50,092 nucleotides of DNA from Pseudomonadota bacterium (lineage in GTDB: Bacteria > Pseudomonadota > Alphaproteobacteria > Sphingomonadales > Sphingomonadaceae), in assembly GCA_023436615.1 (NCBI GenBank), contig JAEZIO010000080.1:1-50092 (forward strand). The letters run 5' to 3'. This document shows positions 18,087 through 26,591 of this stretch, piece by piece. The notes beneath the pieces were generated by a model. The model made no database searches. It saw nothing but the letters and a program-made list of their open reading frames with translations, and had not been told where the DNA came from. The position numbers and the translations under genes are program-made. How positions within the stretch are numbered: the stretch's first letter is position 1; each line of letters starts with the position of its first letter.

Positions 18087-19130
18087 ATGAAAAAGCTTTT
18101 CCTCGTGCTGCCCCTCGCGGCCATCGCCGCGGCCTGCGGTCAAGGCTCTTCCGGCACATCCGGCGGTTCCAGCGGCGACCTGCGCATCGTTGGCTCTTCG
18201 ACGGTCTATCCGTTCACCAAGGCCGTCGCCGAGGAATTCATGCGCGCTAACCCAGGCGTTACCGTGACCGTGGAATCGACCGGCACCGGCGCCGGGATGA
18301 AGCTGTTCTGCGCCGGCGTCGGAAGCAAGTTCCCGGACATCGAGGACGCGTCGCGCGCGATCAAGAAGAGCGAATTCGATGACTGCCAGAAGAACGGCGT
18401 CAAGAACATCGTCGAGGTGCCGATCGGCATCGACGGCCTGACCATCATCGAATCGGTCAACGGCCCGGCAATGAACCTTACTCAGGCGGACATCTACAAG
18501 GCGCTCGCCGCCAATCCGTTCGGCAAGGGCCCGAACAAGGCGCAGACCTGGAAGGACGTGAACCCCGCGCTTCCGGCGGTAAAGATCCGCGTACTCGGCC
18601 CGCCGCCGACGTCCGGCACGCGCGACAGCCTCACGGAGCTGTACCTGACGAAGGGCTGCGAGAGCGATCCGGCGATGAAAGCGCTCAAGAAGACCGACGA
18701 GGACAAGCACAAGGACATCTGCACCAAGATCCGCGAGGACGGCGCGTTCGTCGAAGCGGGCGAGAACGACAATCTCATGGTCCAGAAAGTCGCCGGAGAC
18801 CCAGGCACGCTGGGGATGCTCGGCTATTCCTACCTCGAGCAGAACAAGGAGCAGGTGCGGCCGGTGAAGGTGAACGGCATCGAGCCGACCGAAGCGACGA
18901 TCGCCGACCTATCCTATCCCGGCGCTCGAAAGCTCTACATCTACGTCAAGGGCGAGCACATGCAGGCGAAGCCGAAGTTGCGCGACTTCGTCGCCCAGTT
19001 CGCGAAGATGTGGGCCAAGGGCGGTCCGCTCGAGCGTCGCGGCCTCGTGCCGTTCGCCGGCGCCGATGCGAGTTCGGCTGCTCAGCAGGCCAGCGACCTC
19101 AAGCCGCTCGACGGCAGCCAGCTCAAGTAA
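18087..19130 (+). CDS. pstS: Phosphate-binding lipoprotein PstS (second copy)
   Basis: A 347-residue phosphate receptor feeding PstC/PstA. The signal peptide MKKLFLVLPLAAIAAACG ends in a lipobox cysteine, so unlike the first copy it should be membrane-anchored. A short Gly/Ser linker precedes the binding domain (GSSTVYPFTK, ESTGTGAGMKLFC, GPPPTSGTRDSL). The ATG at 18087 follows an AAGGA ribosome binding site. It is the first gene of pstS-pstC-pstA-pstB-phoU-phoB under the double Pho box. The two copies are clearly paralogous along their whole length. Confidence 0.95.
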   Translation: MKKLFLVLPLAAIAAACGQGSSGTSGGSSGDLRIVGSSTVYPFTKAVAEEFMRANPGVTVTVESTGTGAGMKLFCAGVGSKFPDIEDASRAIKKSEFDDCQKNGVKNIVEVPIGIDGLTIIESVNGPAMNLTQADIYKALAANPFGKGPNKAQTWKDVNPALPAVKIRVLGPPPTSGTRDSLTELYLTKGCESDPAMKALKKTDEDKHKDICTKIREDGAFVEAGENDNLMVQKVAGDPGTLGMLGYSYLEQNKEQVRPVKVNGIEPTEATIADLSYPGARKLYIYVKGEHMQAKPKLRDFVAQFAKMWAKGGPLERRGLVPFAGADASSAAQQASDLKPLDGSQLK

Positions 19131-19148
19131 GACCGGAGACCTAAAACA

Positions 19149-20528
19149 GTGAGCTTGGGCATCGCGATCGTCGCGATTGCGATCGTCGCCGGGGCTGCCG
19201 GGTGGATGGGCTATGCCCGCGCCCGGAAGCTCCGCGTCGCGACCAGGCTCCATTCGCTGCCGGTGTACCACGGCGCTTACGCAATGCTGTGGGCGCTGAT
19301 CCCGGCGCTTCTGCTGATCGCGGTCTGGGCGCCGATCCAGTCGCGACTGGTGAACGAAGCGGTGCTGTCGAGTCCGGAAGGTCGCGCGCTTCCAAGCTTC
19401 GACATGCAGCGCGAGTCGATCCTGGCGGAAGCGCACGAGATTGCCGCGGGAGAGCGGGCTCAAGGGTTCAATCCCGAATCGTCGAGCCTTGCGCCGCGCA
19501 TCCGTTCCGAAAAATCGCGCCACGCGGTCATCGGCGGCGGGGCGGCCATCCTCATGGCGCTCGCCGCGGCCGCGCTGGCGCTTCGGCGGGGCGCTCCGCA
19601 GTTCCGGGCGCGGACGGGTGTCGAGCGATGGCTCATGGTCCTGCTCTTCGCTGCCTCGCTGATCGCTATTCTGGCTACGCTCGGCATCCTGCTGTCGCTG
19701 ATGTTCGAGAGCCTGCGGTTTTTCCGCCTCTACCCGGTCGGCTCATTCCTTTTCGGTACCGAATGGAGCCCGCAGACGGCTATCCGTGCCGATCAGGCCG
19801 GCTCGTCGGGAGCGTTCGGATCGGTGCCCCTGCTGTGGGGCACGTTCTTCATCGGCGCGATCATCGCCATGATCGTCGCAATTCCGCTCGGCCTCATGAG
19901 CGCAATCTATCTTACGCAATATGCGCATCCGCGAGTCCGGTCATGGCTCAAGCCGATCCTCGAAATTCTCGCTGGCGTGCCGACGGTCGTTTACGGCTAT
20001 TTCGCCGCGCTCACCGTCGCTCCGGCGGTGCGTGACTTCGGCCTGGCGATCGGCGTGAGCTCGGCGAGCAGCGAAAGCGCGCTCGCCGCCGGGGCCGTAA
20101 TGGGGATCATGATCATTCCCTTCATCAGCTCAATGTCCGATGACGCGCTCGCCGCCGTTCCGCAATCGATGCGCGACGGCAGCCTGGCGATGGGCGCGAC
20201 GACCTCGGAGACCATCCGCAAGGTGCTCTTGCCCGCCGCCATTCCGGGCGTGATGGGCGGAATACTTCTCGCAATCAGCCGGGCGATCGGCGAAACGATG
20301 ATCGTGGTGATGGCGGCGGGTCTGGCCGCCAACCTGACGGCCAATCCCTTCGCAAGCGTGACCACGGTCACGGTTCAGATCGTCCAGCTGCTGACGGGAG
20401 ATCAGGAGTTCGACAGCGCCAAGACTCTCGCGGCTTTCGCCCTCGGCCTGGCGCTGTTCCTCATCACGCTGCTCTTGAACCTCATCGCGCTGCGCATCGT
20501 GCGCCGCTACCAGGAGCAATACGAATGA
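19149..20528 (+). CDS. pstC: Phosphate ABC transporter permease PstC
   Basis: A 459-residue inner membrane permease, longer than the roughly 320 residues of E. coli PstC. About 140 extra N-terminal residues include a first membrane helix, a second near residues 45-60 and a periplasmic stretch. The core has the PstC pattern FFRLYPVGSFLFGTEWSP and the ABC coupling loop VPQSMRDGSLAMGATTSETI. The extended form is common in alphaproteobacteria. The start is the GTG at 19149, 18 bp after pstS, and the stop overlaps the pstA start (ATGA). Confidence 0.93.
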   Translation: MSLGIAIVAIAIVAGAAGWMGYARARKLRVATRLHSLPVYHGAYAMLWALIPALLLIAVWAPIQSRLVNEAVLSSPEGRALPSFDMQRESILAEAHEIAAGERAQGFNPESSSLAPRIRSEKSRHAVIGGGAAILMALAAAALALRRGAPQFRARTGVERWLMVLLFAASLIAILATLGILLSLMFESLRFFRLYPVGSFLFGTEWSPQTAIRADQAGSSGAFGSVPLLWGTFFIGAIIAMIVAIPLGLMSAIYLTQYAHPRVRSWLKPILEILAGVPTVVYGYFAALTVAPAVRDFGLAIGVSSASSESALAAGAVMGIMIIPFISSMSDDALAAVPQSMRDGSLAMGATTSETIRKVLLPAAIPGVMGGILLAISRAIGETMIVVMAAGLAANLTANPFASVTTVTVQIVQLLTGDQEFDSAKTLAAFALGLALFLITLLLNLIALRIVRRYQEQYE

Positions 20529-21775
20529 GCACGGCTGCGGCTCGCGGACAGGACGATGCGACGCTGCGGCGCGTGCGCCGACGCAACGCTTCCGAGCGCC
20601 GGTTTCGCCTGCTCGGGCTGGCGGCTGTCGCGACGTCCGTCCTGTTCCTGGCGTTCCTTCTCTACACGATGGCCGCAAAGGGGCTGAGCGGGTTCACGCA
20701 CTACGAAGCCGCGCTGCCCGTGGACTTCGCCCGGACGGACATTTTCCTCGATCCGGCCGACCTCCGCGGACCGGACGCGGCGCAGGCGGTCGCGTCTGCC
20801 GATCTCGAAGGCGCCATCGCAGCAAATGCGACTGCGGCCTACGGGGCTGCGGGCGCCGAGCTGTTCGGCGAGTCCGCAACCCGCTCGCTCGGCGCGGCGA
20901 TCGCCGATGACCCCGACATTCTGGGGCGAAGCGCCAGATTGTGGTTGCCTGTTTCGAGCAAGGTCGACGTCGCCGCGAAGACCAGCGGGGACGACCAAAG
21001 CGAAAAGCTGGTTCGTGACCTGAAGGCGCGCGAGTCGCTTCGCCTGCGCCTTAACACGGAATTCCTGACCGGGTCGGATGCAACCGATCCCTCGGCGGTC
21101 GGGGTGTGGGGTGCGCTCAAGGGCAGCTTTCTGACCATTCTCGTCACCATTCTGATGGCATTCCCGGTCGGTGTCCTGGCTGCCATCTACCTGGAGGAAT
21201 TCGCGCCGCGGAATCGCTGGACGGATGCCATCGAGGTCTCCATCAACAACCTTGCGGCTGTCCCCTCGATCATCTTCGGACTGCTCGGACTCGCCGTGTT
21301 CCTCAATGTGATGAACCTGCCGCGGTCCGCGCCGCTCGTCGGCGGATTGACGCTGGCGCTGATGACGATGCCGGTCATCGTCATTGCCGGCCGCAACGCG
21401 ATAAAATCCGTGCCGCCGTCGATCCGCGATGCCGCACTGGGCGTCGGCGCTTCGAAGATGCAGGTCACCTTCCATCACGTCCTGCCGCTTGCGCTTCCGG
21501 GGATACTCACCGGGACGATCATCGGCGTCGCCCGTGCGCTCGGTGAGACTGCCCCGCTGCTCATGATCGGCATGCGTGCGTTCATTGCCGCGCCGCCTGG
21601 AGGGATCGCCGATCCCGCCACGGTTCTGCCGGTTCAGATCTTCTTGTGGTCGGACGAGGTCGATCGCGGTTTCGTCGAGAAAACCAGTGCCGCGATCATT
21701 GTGCTTTTGCTGTTCATGCTGCTGATGAACGGGCTGGCGATCTATCTTCGAAACAAATTCGAGCGACGGTGGTGA
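20525..21775 (+). CDS. pstA: Phosphate ABC transporter permease PstA
   Basis: A 416-residue permease, partner of PstC. The first helix (about residues 35-52) is followed by a long periplasmic insert to about residue 195 rich in Ala and Asp. The canonical core follows, with EEFAPRNRWTDAIEVSINNLAAVPSI and coupling loop VPPSIRDAALGVGASKMQ. The insert is absent from short PstA proteins and matches the extended PstC, so the pair probably shares a periplasmic module. Translationally coupled to pstC. Confidence 0.93.
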   Translation: MSTAAARGQDDATLRRVRRRNASERRFRLLGLAAVATSVLFLAFLLYTMAAKGLSGFTHYEAALPVDFARTDIFLDPADLRGPDAAQAVASADLEGAIAANATAAYGAAGAELFGESATRSLGAAIADDPDILGRSARLWLPVSSKVDVAAKTSGDDQSEKLVRDLKARESLRLRLNTEFLTGSDATDPSAVGVWGALKGSFLTILVTILMAFPVGVLAAIYLEEFAPRNRWTDAIEVSINNLAAVPSIIFGLLGLAVFLNVMNLPRSAPLVGGLTLALMTMPVIVIAGRNAIKSVPPSIRDAALGVGASKMQVTFHHVLPLALPGILTGTIIGVARALGETAPLLMIGMRAFIAAPPGGIADPATVLPVQIFLWSDEVDRGFVEKTSAAIIVLLLFMLLMNGLAIYLRNKFERRW

Positions 21776-21780
21776 GTGAG

Positions 21781-22722
21781 ATGAAAGAGAAAATGCCAAT
21801 CACTCCCGTGACGCCGGTGCCCATGACCTCGACCGCGATCGCCGCCGAAGCGAAGCGCGGCTCGACCGTGACGGAAGAAGCGCAGCCCGAACCGAGCGCG
21901 CTCGATCGCTTCAGCGATTCAGCGGCCGTCGATGGCCCGCCTGCGGCTGACGCGGGGGACACCCGGCTGCCCAAGATGTCGGCCAAGGACGTGAGCGTTT
22001 TCTACGGCGAGAAGCAGGCCCTCAAGGACGTCTCGATCAACATCCACGACGATCGCGTGACGGCGTTCATCGGGCCTTCCGGCTGCGGCAAGTCGACGTT
22101 CCTGCGCTGCCTCAACCGCATGAACGACACGATCCCGTCGGCGCGCGTGACCGGCTGCATCGAGCTCGACGGCGAGGACATCACGAGCTCGGCGATGGAC
22201 GTCGTGCAATTGCGGGCCCGCGTCGGGATGGTGTTCCAGAAGCCGAACCCGTTCCCGAAATCGATATTCGAGAATGTCGCGTACGGGCCGCGAATCCACG
22301 GGCTTTCGCGCTCGAAGGCCGAGCTGGAGGCCATCGTGGAGAAGTCGCTTCAGCGCGCCGGCCTGTGGGACGAAGTGAAGGACCGGCTCAACGAGACGGG
22401 CACCGCGCTGTCCGGGGGCCAGCAGCAACGGCTTTGCATCGCCCGCGCGATCGCCGTCGACCCGGAAGTCATCCTGATGGACGAGCCTTGCTCGGCGCTC
22501 GACCCGATCGCCACCGCGAAGATCGAAGAGCTGATCCACGAGCTTCGCGGGCGTTATGCCATCGCCATCGTTACCCACAACATGCAGCAGGCTGCGCGGG
22601 TGTCGCAGCGAACCGCCTTTTTCCACCTCGGCGAGCTGGTCGAGTACGGCAAGACGTCCGAGATTTTCACCAATCCGCGCGAGCAACGCACGCAGGATTA
22701 CATCACCGGCCGGTACGGCTGA
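21781..22722 (+). CDS. pstB: Phosphate ABC transporter ATPase PstB
   Basis: A 313-residue ATPase driving phosphate import. Walker A GPSGCGKST, signature LSGGQQQRLCIARAIA, Walker B VILMDEPCSALDP and the switch histidine in VTHNMQQA are all intact. About 60 low-complexity residues precede the ATPase domain, which begins near MSAKDVSVFYGEKQALKDV; the true start could be one of several in-frame ATGs (21781 chosen as the first after pstA). It also takes part in the signalling complex with PhoU and PhoR. Confidence 0.95.
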   Translation: MKEKMPITPVTPVPMTSTAIAAEAKRGSTVTEEAQPEPSALDRFSDSAAVDGPPAADAGDTRLPKMSAKDVSVFYGEKQALKDVSINIHDDRVTAFIGPSGCGKSTFLRCLNRMNDTIPSARVTGCIELDGEDITSSAMDVVQLRARVGMVFQKPNPFPKSIFENVAYGPRIHGLSRSKAELEAIVEKSLQRAGLWDEVKDRLNETGTALSGGQQQRLCIARAIAVDPEVILMDEPCSALDPIATAKIEELIHELRGRYAIAIVTHNMQQAARVSQRTAFFHLGELVEYGKTSEIFTNPREQRTQDYITGRYG

Positions 22723-22734
22723 TCGGAGCACGAC

Positions 22735-23418
22735 ATGCAGCAGGCAAGCGGACATACGCTCAAGGCCTTCGACGAAGATATCGAGCGGCTGCGGGCGCTC
22801 ATCAGCCAGATGGGCGGCCTGGCCGAACATGCGATCGGCGAGGCCATGCGCTGCCTCGTGCAACGCGATGTCGAAGGCGCGGAACGCGTCATTCGCGACG
22901 ATGAGAAGCTCGATGCGCTGGAGATCGAGGCGGAGCGCCGGGCGGTGCAGCTCATCGCCTTGCGGGCGCCCATGGCGGGGGATCTTCGCGACGTCGTCGC
23001 CGCCCTCAAGATCTCCGGGGTTGTCGAGCGCATCGGCGACTATGCGAAGAACATTTCCAAGCGCGTCCGCATGATGGAGAACGTCGGGAAGATCGAGCCG
23101 ATCTCGCTGCTTCCTGAAATGGCCCGCATTGCGACGTCGATGGTGCATGACGTGCTCGACGCATTCGTCGAGCGGGACGCCGAAGCGGCCGTGCGGGTCT
23201 GCGAGCGCGACTCCGCGGTCGACGATTTCTATGATTCGATCTTCCGTACGCTGCTTACGCACATGATGGAAAATCCGCACAACATCGGACAGGCCGCGCA
23301 TTTGCTGTTCGTCGCCAAGAATCTCGAGCGCGTTGGCGACCACGCGACCAACATCGCCGAAATGGTCTATTACGCCGCGACCGGCCGCCACATGGCAGCG
23401 ACTGCTTCCGACAGCTGA
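22735..23418 (+). CDS. phoU: Phosphate signalling protein PhoU
   Basis: A 227-residue protein made of two three-helix PhoU repeats, each with a metal-binding acidic motif (VVERIGDYAKNISKR in the first, NLERVGDHATNIAEMVYY in the second). It links PstB to PhoR and holds the kinase in phosphatase mode when phosphate is plentiful. It starts 12 bp after pstB and stops one base before phoB starts. Given a PhoR without membrane helices, PhoU is the most likely route by which the transporter signals to it. Confidence 0.95.
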   Translation: MQQASGHTLKAFDEDIERLRALISQMGGLAEHAIGEAMRCLVQRDVEGAERVIRDDEKLDALEIEAERRAVQLIALRAPMAGDLRDVVAALKISGVVERIGDYAKNISKRVRMMENVGKIEPISLLPEMARIATSMVHDVLDAFVERDAEAAVRVCERDSAVDDFYDSIFRTLLTHMMENPHNIGQAAHLLFVAKNLERVGDHATNIAEMVYYAATGRHMAATASDS

Positions 23419-23419
23419 A

Positions 23420-24115
23420 ATGGCGAAGAACGGCACAAAGCGGCTGCTCGTGGTCGAGGACGACCGTCCGATCGCGGACCTCCTCAAGCACCACTTCACA
23501 ACCGCCGGCTTCACCGTGACTACCACGGCCGACGGCGACGAAGCGCTGATCCTGATCGAGGAGATCAACCCCGACCTGGTCGTCCTCGACTGGATGATAG
23601 AAGGCACCAGCGGAATAGAAGTGTGCCGGCGCCTGCGCCGCTCTCCGAAGACGGCCAAGCTCCCGGTGATCATGCTGACGGCGCGCGGTGACGAGGAAGA
23701 TCGCATTCGCGGTCTCGAAACGGGGGCCGACGACTTCGTGCCAAAGCCCTTCAGCCCGAAGGAGCTGGTCGCTCGGGCGAACGCGCTGTTGCGGCGGTCG
23801 CAGCCGAACCTCGTTGCCGAGACGCTTAGTTACGCGGGCGTGGAAATGGAGGTCGCGTCGCATCGCGTCAGGCGGGATGGGAAGGCGATCAACCTGGGAC
23901 CGACGGAATATCGATTGCTTCGGCACTTCCTGAGCAACCCGGAGCGGGTGTTTTCCCGCCAACAGCTGCTCGACGCGGTTTGGCCGCACAACGAGGATAT
24001 CGAGCTGCGCACGGTGGATGTGCATATGCGTCGCCTGCGGCAGGCGCTCGGCGAGGAACCGCGTCTTCTTCGCACGATCAGGTCGGAAGGTTATTCCCTC
24101 GACGCGACCTCGTGA
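23420..24115 (+). CDS. phoB: Phosphate regulon response regulator PhoB
   Basis: A 231-residue OmpR-type regulator. The receiver domain (residues 1-125) has the acidic pocket VVEDDRP, phospho-acceptor Asp in LVVLDWMIEGTSG, the switch Thr in IMLTARG and Lys in PKPFSPKEL. The winged-helix output domain follows, with GPTEYRLLRHFLSNPERVFSR and RTVDVHMRRLRQAL. It should bind the 11-bp-spaced repeats at 14052 and 17999. It is the last gene of the operon; I see no clear terminator after it. Confidence 0.95.
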   Translation: MAKNGTKRLLVVEDDRPIADLLKHHFTTAGFTVTTTADGDEALILIEEINPDLVVLDWMIEGTSGIEVCRRLRRSPKTAKLPVIMLTARGDEEDRIRGLETGADDFVPKPFSPKELVARANALLRRSQPNLVAETLSYAGVEMEVASHRVRRDGKAINLGPTEYRLLRHFLSNPERVFSRQQLLDAVWPHNEDIELRTVDVHMRRLRQALGEEPRLLRTIRSEGYSLDATS

Positions 24116-24303
24116 TGGATGCGTCATTGGGGTCCGTCGCCAGGACGTGGCCTTTCCTGATCAACGGCCGGCGGCGGCGGCGCTAGCGAGTTGAATTATT
24201 GACTGTTTTTGAGCACCACGCGTGCCAATCGCCACATTTCTTCCCTCGGTAGCGCCACGTCAGTGGCCAATGCCTCTTTTCCCTAAAGCGCGCTCTTTGC
24301 CGC

Positions 24304-24561
24304 TTAGTTGTAGGCGCCGAGGTCGCTGGCGTTCCTTTTGGCGTAGACCTTGGCTTTGAAGAGTTGGTGTGCTCCGCAGACCCCCTGGCCCCAGATCGAC
24401 ACGCATCCGCTGCCTTCCAAAGAGGCAGCGATTGCGATGGTCGCAAAGGTCCCAAGTGCGATGCCCATGATCACGGAGCAGGGGAAGCGGGCACGGACAT
24501 CGTCCCACTCGTCGATACAACGATATTTCATCGAATGCCAAAGCCCGAAGATGAACCGCAC
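24304..24561 (-). CDS. Hypothetical small membrane protein
   Basis: An open frame of about 85 residues with one clear hydrophobic segment (SVIMGIALGTFATIAIAASL) and a Cys-containing tail (GCVSIWGQGVCGAHQLF). I do not recognise it. The start is uncertain: a GTG at 24561, an ATG at 24531 or an ATG at 24624, the last overlapping the next gene. It follows the 54-aa gene at 24585-24749 on the same strand and may be cotranscribed with it. Coding status is plausible but not certain. Confidence 0.4.
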   Translation of the reverse strand: MRFIFGLWHSMKYRCIDEWDDVRARFPCSVIMGIALGTFATIAIAASLEGSGCVSIWGQGVCGAHQLFKAKVYAKRNASDLGAYN

Positions 24562-24584
24562 GAGCGGAGTACCTGACCGGCTGA

Positions 24585-24749
24585 TTAGCGGGGGCGGTTG
24601 ATCAGTTCGCGAGCCGCGTTCCATTGCGCAAGCGTGAGCCCGCTTGCGGGGTCAAAAGTATCGCCCACGACAAGGGTACGCAGTTGAGGCCTTTCCCAAG
24701 CTCTCTTCGCGGGCGGTTCCGGCAGTGCGTTGGGGGTCGCTGAGCGCAT
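24585..24749 (-). CDS. Short peptide gene, unrecognised (54 aa)
   Basis: A 54-residue frame with an AAGGA ribosome binding site 8 bases before the ATG. The peptide contains KRAWERPQLRTLVVGDTF and then a hydrophilic C-terminus ending INRPR. The WxxPxL pattern a little before a Gly/Thr-containing stretch is loosely like the leader of lasso-type or similar ribosomal peptides, but no maturation gene is nearby. It may equally be a small regulator or a remnant. Function unknown. Confidence 0.45.
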   Translation of the reverse strand: MRSATPNALPEPPAKRAWERPQLRTLVVGDTFDPASGLTLAQWNAARELINRPR

Positions 24750-25100
24750 TGTTCCGGTCCTTCCGGGAGAGGTCAGGTGTGCTAACGAAGGATAATGTAG
24801 CCGCCTCCGACCCAGTAAATTGGACCAATATGGAACGACATTCAGCGAGCTTGGAACGAGCACTTGTAACGAGGACCGTTTTGTCCTGTTATATCAAGTG
24901 CATGCGCCTTGGATTGAAAGCAGATTATTCTGCTGGCGGTCCTGTTGTCCCAGCCCGCGAAAGCGGGAGGTATGCATAACCTTGTCTGCGAATTTGATAG
25001 CGACTAGCCAATTGCGGCTCGGCTCTGGTGGACGGGCACCTTGGGGCCTCGCAACATCCGCTGAGCTCGACGGTGATCCGCAACGATTTCTGATGGGGCC
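24750..25100. other. Gap without recognisable genes
   Basis: A stretch of about 350 bp, less GC-rich than the flanks. The visible structures are a CCCGC-GAAA-GCGGG hairpin (24954-24967) without a T-run and short imperfect palindromes around 24850-24900. No open frame in it convinced me. It probably holds the promoters of the divergent neighbours. Confidence 0.5.
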
Positions 25101-25565
25101 GTGCAAAAATCACAAGTCATACAGCTTACCCGGCGTGATATCGACGATGCGAAACGTTTGCTCGGGTTACTCGCCGGCGCCGAAGGCAGAATCGTGATTG
25201 CATCCGAGCACAGGACGGACGCGCAGATTGACGATCCGGTTTCACGACAGCGGGCCCTCGACGTGCTCTGCCGTCGACACAAACGACACAACATATTCGG
25301 GAAGGCGATGTTCGGCGAGCCGGCTTGGGAAATGCTGCTCTTGCTGTATGCCATTGGCCCGAGAGAGACTGTGAGCCGCCTGGCCGAGCTTGCCCATGCG
25401 TCCAAATCGACGGCTATTCGGTGGATTGATTACCTGGAGTGCCAGGGCCTCGTCCGCCGCGAAGCCCACCCTACGGACAAACGCGCCCTCCTCGTGGAAT
25501 TGACGGAAAAGGGAAGCGACGCAATTCGGATGTATCTATCCGAAACATCACAATCGGAAGATTAG
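25101..25565 (+). CDS. MarR-like winged-helix regulator
   Basis: A 154-residue protein starting at a GTG. The second half is a winged helix: FGEPAWEMLLLLYAIG, then helix-turn-helix LAELAHASKSTAIRWIDYLE, wing GLVRREAHPTDKRALLVELTEKG. The N-terminal third (about 70 residues) is not part of the DNA-binding domain. It resembles the protein at 25919-26320 in the order FxxPAWxMLLxLYA ... RWIDxL ... GL, so the two look like diverged paralogues. Such regulators are common in sphingomonads; targets are unknown. Confidence 0.75.
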   Translation: MQKSQVIQLTRRDIDDAKRLLGLLAGAEGRIVIASEHRTDAQIDDPVSRQRALDVLCRRHKRHNIFGKAMFGEPAWEMLLLLYAIGPRETVSRLAELAHASKSTAIRWIDYLECQGLVRREAHPTDKRALLVELTEKGSDAIRMYLSETSQSED

Positions 25566-25637
25566 AATCGCTCTTGAATCGTGCTACTTAGGGGGTGTCC
25601 GTCGCGCTCGTAGCGTTCGGTGCTCGGGGGTGCCCTG

Positions 25638-25808
25638 ATGTCAAAGAGCGAAATTCCAAAGGGGATACGCCGAGAGCGTGTAGCCGAGATCGTGAACTTG
25701 CTGGAAAATGCCTTGGGAATCTTGGACGAGGTGTCCGCGTGCGCGTCTCTCGGAGCCAGGTTGCAAGGTCTGATCGACGATGTCCGAAGCGACTTCAAGC
25801 CACAATAG
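25638..25808 (+). CDS. Small hypothetical protein (56 aa)
   Basis: Reads from the ATG at 25638 with a G-rich potential ribosome binding site. It has an amphipathic helical make-up: a basic N-terminus (KSEIPKGIRRERVAEIVN) then LLENALGILDEVSACASLGARL. I do not recognise a family. It lies between two related winged-helix genes on the same strand, so it could be a partner or a spacer gene of that set. Confidence 0.5.
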   Translation: MSKSEIPKGIRRERVAEIVNLLENALGILDEVSACASLGARLQGLIDDVRSDFKPQ

Positions 25809-25918
25809 TCAGAATTTAGAATCGGCCATATCGGTCTAATTTCCTGGCCGAACCGGTCCAGAAGTTTACCCCCTTCATAGCAAACAGGGTTAACTCTGCC
25901 TCCACACGGGGGGACGAG

Positions 25919-26320
25919 ATGTCATCAGCGCAAGCAGCAGTCCGGCAGGTCAGTGGGGTTGAGCGGTTTCTTCAGGCGCTCCAACCATCGCATTTGCACG
26001 TCGTGCGCGCCATCCGGCGGGCCAGATGCCGTCGCTCACAATTCTTCGCGCCAACGCTATTCTCGGATCCGGCCTGGGATATGCTCTTGGAACTCTACGC
26101 TGCTGAGCTGGAACAAAGACGCATTGCGATCACGGCTGTCTGCGACGCTGCAGGAGTTGCTCAAACGACTGGACTGCGATGGATTGACGCCTTCTTGAGA
26201 GAGGGTCTCATTACGAAGCGGAGCGACCCGCTGGACGCTCGGCGAGTGTACGTCGCTCTTTCGCCGGCCGGTCTAGAGGCAATGAGGGCGTATTTTGCGA
26301 GTGAGACGGGTTCCCGATAG
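25919..26320 (+). CDS. Winged-helix regulator (MarR-like)
   Basis: A 133-residue protein with LFSDPAWDMLLELYAAELEQRR, helix-turn-helix ITAVCDAAGVAQTTGLRWIDAFL and wing GLITKRSDPLDARRVYVALSPAG. The ATG follows a GGGGGACGAG ribosome binding site. It lies just outside the left attachment repeat of the tRNA-Ser island, so it belongs to the chromosome or to an older insertion. Related to the regulator at 25101. Confidence 0.78.
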   Translation: MSSAQAAVRQVSGVERFLQALQPSHLHVVRAIRRARCRRSQFFAPTLFSDPAWDMLLELYAAELEQRRIAITAVCDAAGVAQTTGLRWIDAFLREGLITKRSDPLDARRVYVALSPAGLEAMRAYFASETGSR

Positions 26321-26363
26321 GGGCTAGCTGTTTCGCGGCGCTTGGCATTCTTTTGTGTCGAGT

Positions 26364-26377
26364 TGGCGGAGCGGGAG
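26364..26377 (+). repeat. Left attachment repeat (attL) of the tRNA-Ser island
   Basis: TGGCGGAGCGGGAG is an exact copy of the 3' end of tRNA-Ser (35478-35491), in the same orientation. It marks the distal end of the integrated element. It is also part of a local GGCGGA/TCCGCC palindrome. Confidence 0.78.
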
Positions 26378-26485
26378 TCCGCCGTACTATCCTCCGGCCG
26401 CGTCCCGATTAGTTCAAGAAAGCCGCTGAAAAGTAGGGCTTCAGCGAGGCAATGCTCCTCTAGCCGTTCCAATCCGTTCGATTGC

Positions 26486-26529
26486 GTTCCCATAAAACCG
26501 CGCTATTATCGGGGAACAGTTATGGGAAC
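26486..26529. repeat. Inverted pair of integrase-associated sites
   Basis: GTTCCCATAA (26486-26495) and TTATGGGAAC (26520-26529) are exact inverted copies 24 bp apart, just upstream of the integrase gene. A third copy lies at the other end of the island (35425-35434). They are candidate integrase arm-binding sites or an operator controlling integrase. Confidence 0.6.
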
Positions 26530-26591
26530 GGGTGCCATTCCGCCGTTTCGGCAAGGCTCTGGCAAGTTCGATTCCCGGCAAGGAAGCCGGA

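Noticed and set aside
24585..24749. Lasso peptide precursor
   Set aside because: No B or C maturation genes nearby, and no acidic residue at ring-closing positions 7-9 after the candidate Gly.
24954..24967. CCCGC-GAAA-GCGGG hairpin as a terminator
   Set aside because: No T-run on either side, and no gene ends nearby in a matching direction.
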